Positions 63,103-64,000 of a stretch of DNA of 64,000 bases are shown here, piece after piece. Where the stretch lies: positions 1-64,000 of the forward strand of contig JAICKC010000007.1 of NCBI GenBank assembly GCA_025928155.1, given 5' to 3'. This stretch comes from Candidatus Saccharimonadota bacterium. GTDB lineage: Bacteria > Patescibacteriota > Saccharimonadia > Saccharimonadales > UBA4665. Below the pieces are notes generated by a model, which saw only the letters and a program-made list of their open reading frames with translations, ran no database searches and was not told the origin of the DNA. Both the position numbers and the translations under genes were made by a program. Each line of letters begins with the position of its first letter. Positions within the stretch are counted from its first letter, which is position 1.

Positions 63103-64000
63103 GTGGCTGATAAGAAGGGCAGTGATAAAGGCTATTCGGCTGACCAGATTCAAGTACTGGAGGGGTTAGACCCAGTTCGTAAGCGTCCCGGTATGTACAT
63201 TGGTAGTACCGGTGTGGAAGGTCTGCACCACATGGTGTGGGAGATTGTTGATAACGGTATCGACGAAGCGCTGGCGGGTCACGCCACGTATGTACAGGTA
63301 ACGATGTTGGCCGATGGCGGCATAAGAGTGTTCGACGACGGCCGGGGCATCCCGACTGACATTCACCCGAAAACGGGCAAGAGTACTGTAGAGACGGTGC
63401 TGACCGTGCTGCACGCCGGAGGGAAATTCGGCGGCGGCGGGTACAAAGTGTCCGGTGGCCTGCATGGTGTAGGGTCCAGCGTGGTCAACGCACTGAGCAC
63501 AAGGCTCATCGTAAACATTTACCGCGACGGCAAAACTCATCACCAGGAGTACGCCCGTGGCGTCCCTAACGATGACCTGGCGGTAATAGGCAAGGCTCCG
63601 GCAGATCGCCCGCACGGCACCGAAATTACCTTCTACCCCGATACGACCATTTTTACTGAAACGCAGGAGTTTAGTTACGACACTATCCTGGACCGGCTGC
63701 GTCACGCAGCATATCTCACAAAAGGTATACGAACAACTCTTATCAATGATAAAACTGGTCAGCGCTATAGTTTTTATTTTGAAGGTGGCATACAGAGTTA
63801 CGTTAAACATCTCAATATTGGCAAAGAGCCGGTAGATGACGACATTTTCTACGTCGACAAAGAAGTTAAAGACTCACAGGTGGAAGTCGCCATGCAATAC
63901 ACCGACAGTTTCACTGAAACCATCAAGCAGTTTGCTAACAACGTGGTGAACCCCGGTGGCGGCAGCCACCTGACCGGTTTTCGGGCGGCGCTGACGCGCA
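63103..64000 (+). CDS. gyrB: DNA gyrase subunit B, GTG start, truncated by the window end
   Basis: YSADQIQVLEGLDPVRKRPGMYIGSTGVEGLHHMVWEIVDNGIDEALAG…VFDDGRGIPTDIHPKTGKSTVETVLTVLHAGGKFGGGGYKVSGGLHGVG. Confidence 0.96.
   Translation, partial: MADKKGSDKGYSADQIQVLEGLDPVRKRPGMYIGSTGVEGLHHMVWEIVDNGIDEALAGHATYVQVTMLADGGIRVFDDGRGIPTDIHPKTGKSTVETVLTVLHAGGKFGGGGYKVSGGLHGVGSSVVNALSTRLIVNIYRDGKTHHQEYARGVPNDDLAVIGKAPADRPHGTEITFYPDTTIFTETQEFSYDTILDRLRHAAYLTKGIRTTLINDKTGQRYSFYFEGGIQSYVKHLNIGKEPVDDDIFYVDKEVKDSQVEVAMQYTDSFTETIKQFANNVVNPGGGSHLTGFRAALTR

Noticed and set aside
1-64000. CRISPR arrays, rRNA genes, IS elements
   Set aside because: No regularly spaced direct repeats, rRNA motifs or transposase-like ORFs were seen.

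Overview
This 64-kb window looks like a Candidatus Saccharibacteria (TM7/Patescibacteria) chromosome. That assignment is inferred from gene content, small gene sizes, standard-code TGA stops and pilus gene order; I could not run a taxonomic search. It is mostly core genes: truB, rpsO-pnp, a family-4 UDG, rnj, ftsK, rpsF-ssb-rpsR, efp, tlyA, ychF, ndk, nrdR, thrS, miaA, rpmB, infC-rpmI-rplT, rnpB and the start of gyrB. It also has a type IV pilus locus of about 15 kb (pilM/N/O/B/T/C, a pilin, a prepilin peptidase, minor pilins), a tyrosine recombinase, an ECF sigma/cupredoxin cluster, six tRNAs with encoded CCA, and a VirB4/TraG-like ATPase. The observations most worth a second look are: (1) a T-box-like leader upstream of thrS whose UGGA bulge matches the U discriminator of the tRNA-Thr in this window; (2) a related structured leader upstream of two or three unrelated tRNA genes; (3) about 600 nt of apparently non-coding, highly structured DNA at 58.69-59.29 kb, next to a possible minus-strand small RNA; (4) a comM-like gene broken by several frameshifts; (5) infC with no ATG/GTG/TTG start and a probable AUC start; (6) a pterin-4a-carbinolamine dehydratase-RNase HI fusion; (7) a 40-codon GTG-start gene missed by the ORF track but followed by a strong terminator. 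No CRISPR array, rRNA or intact transposon was seen.
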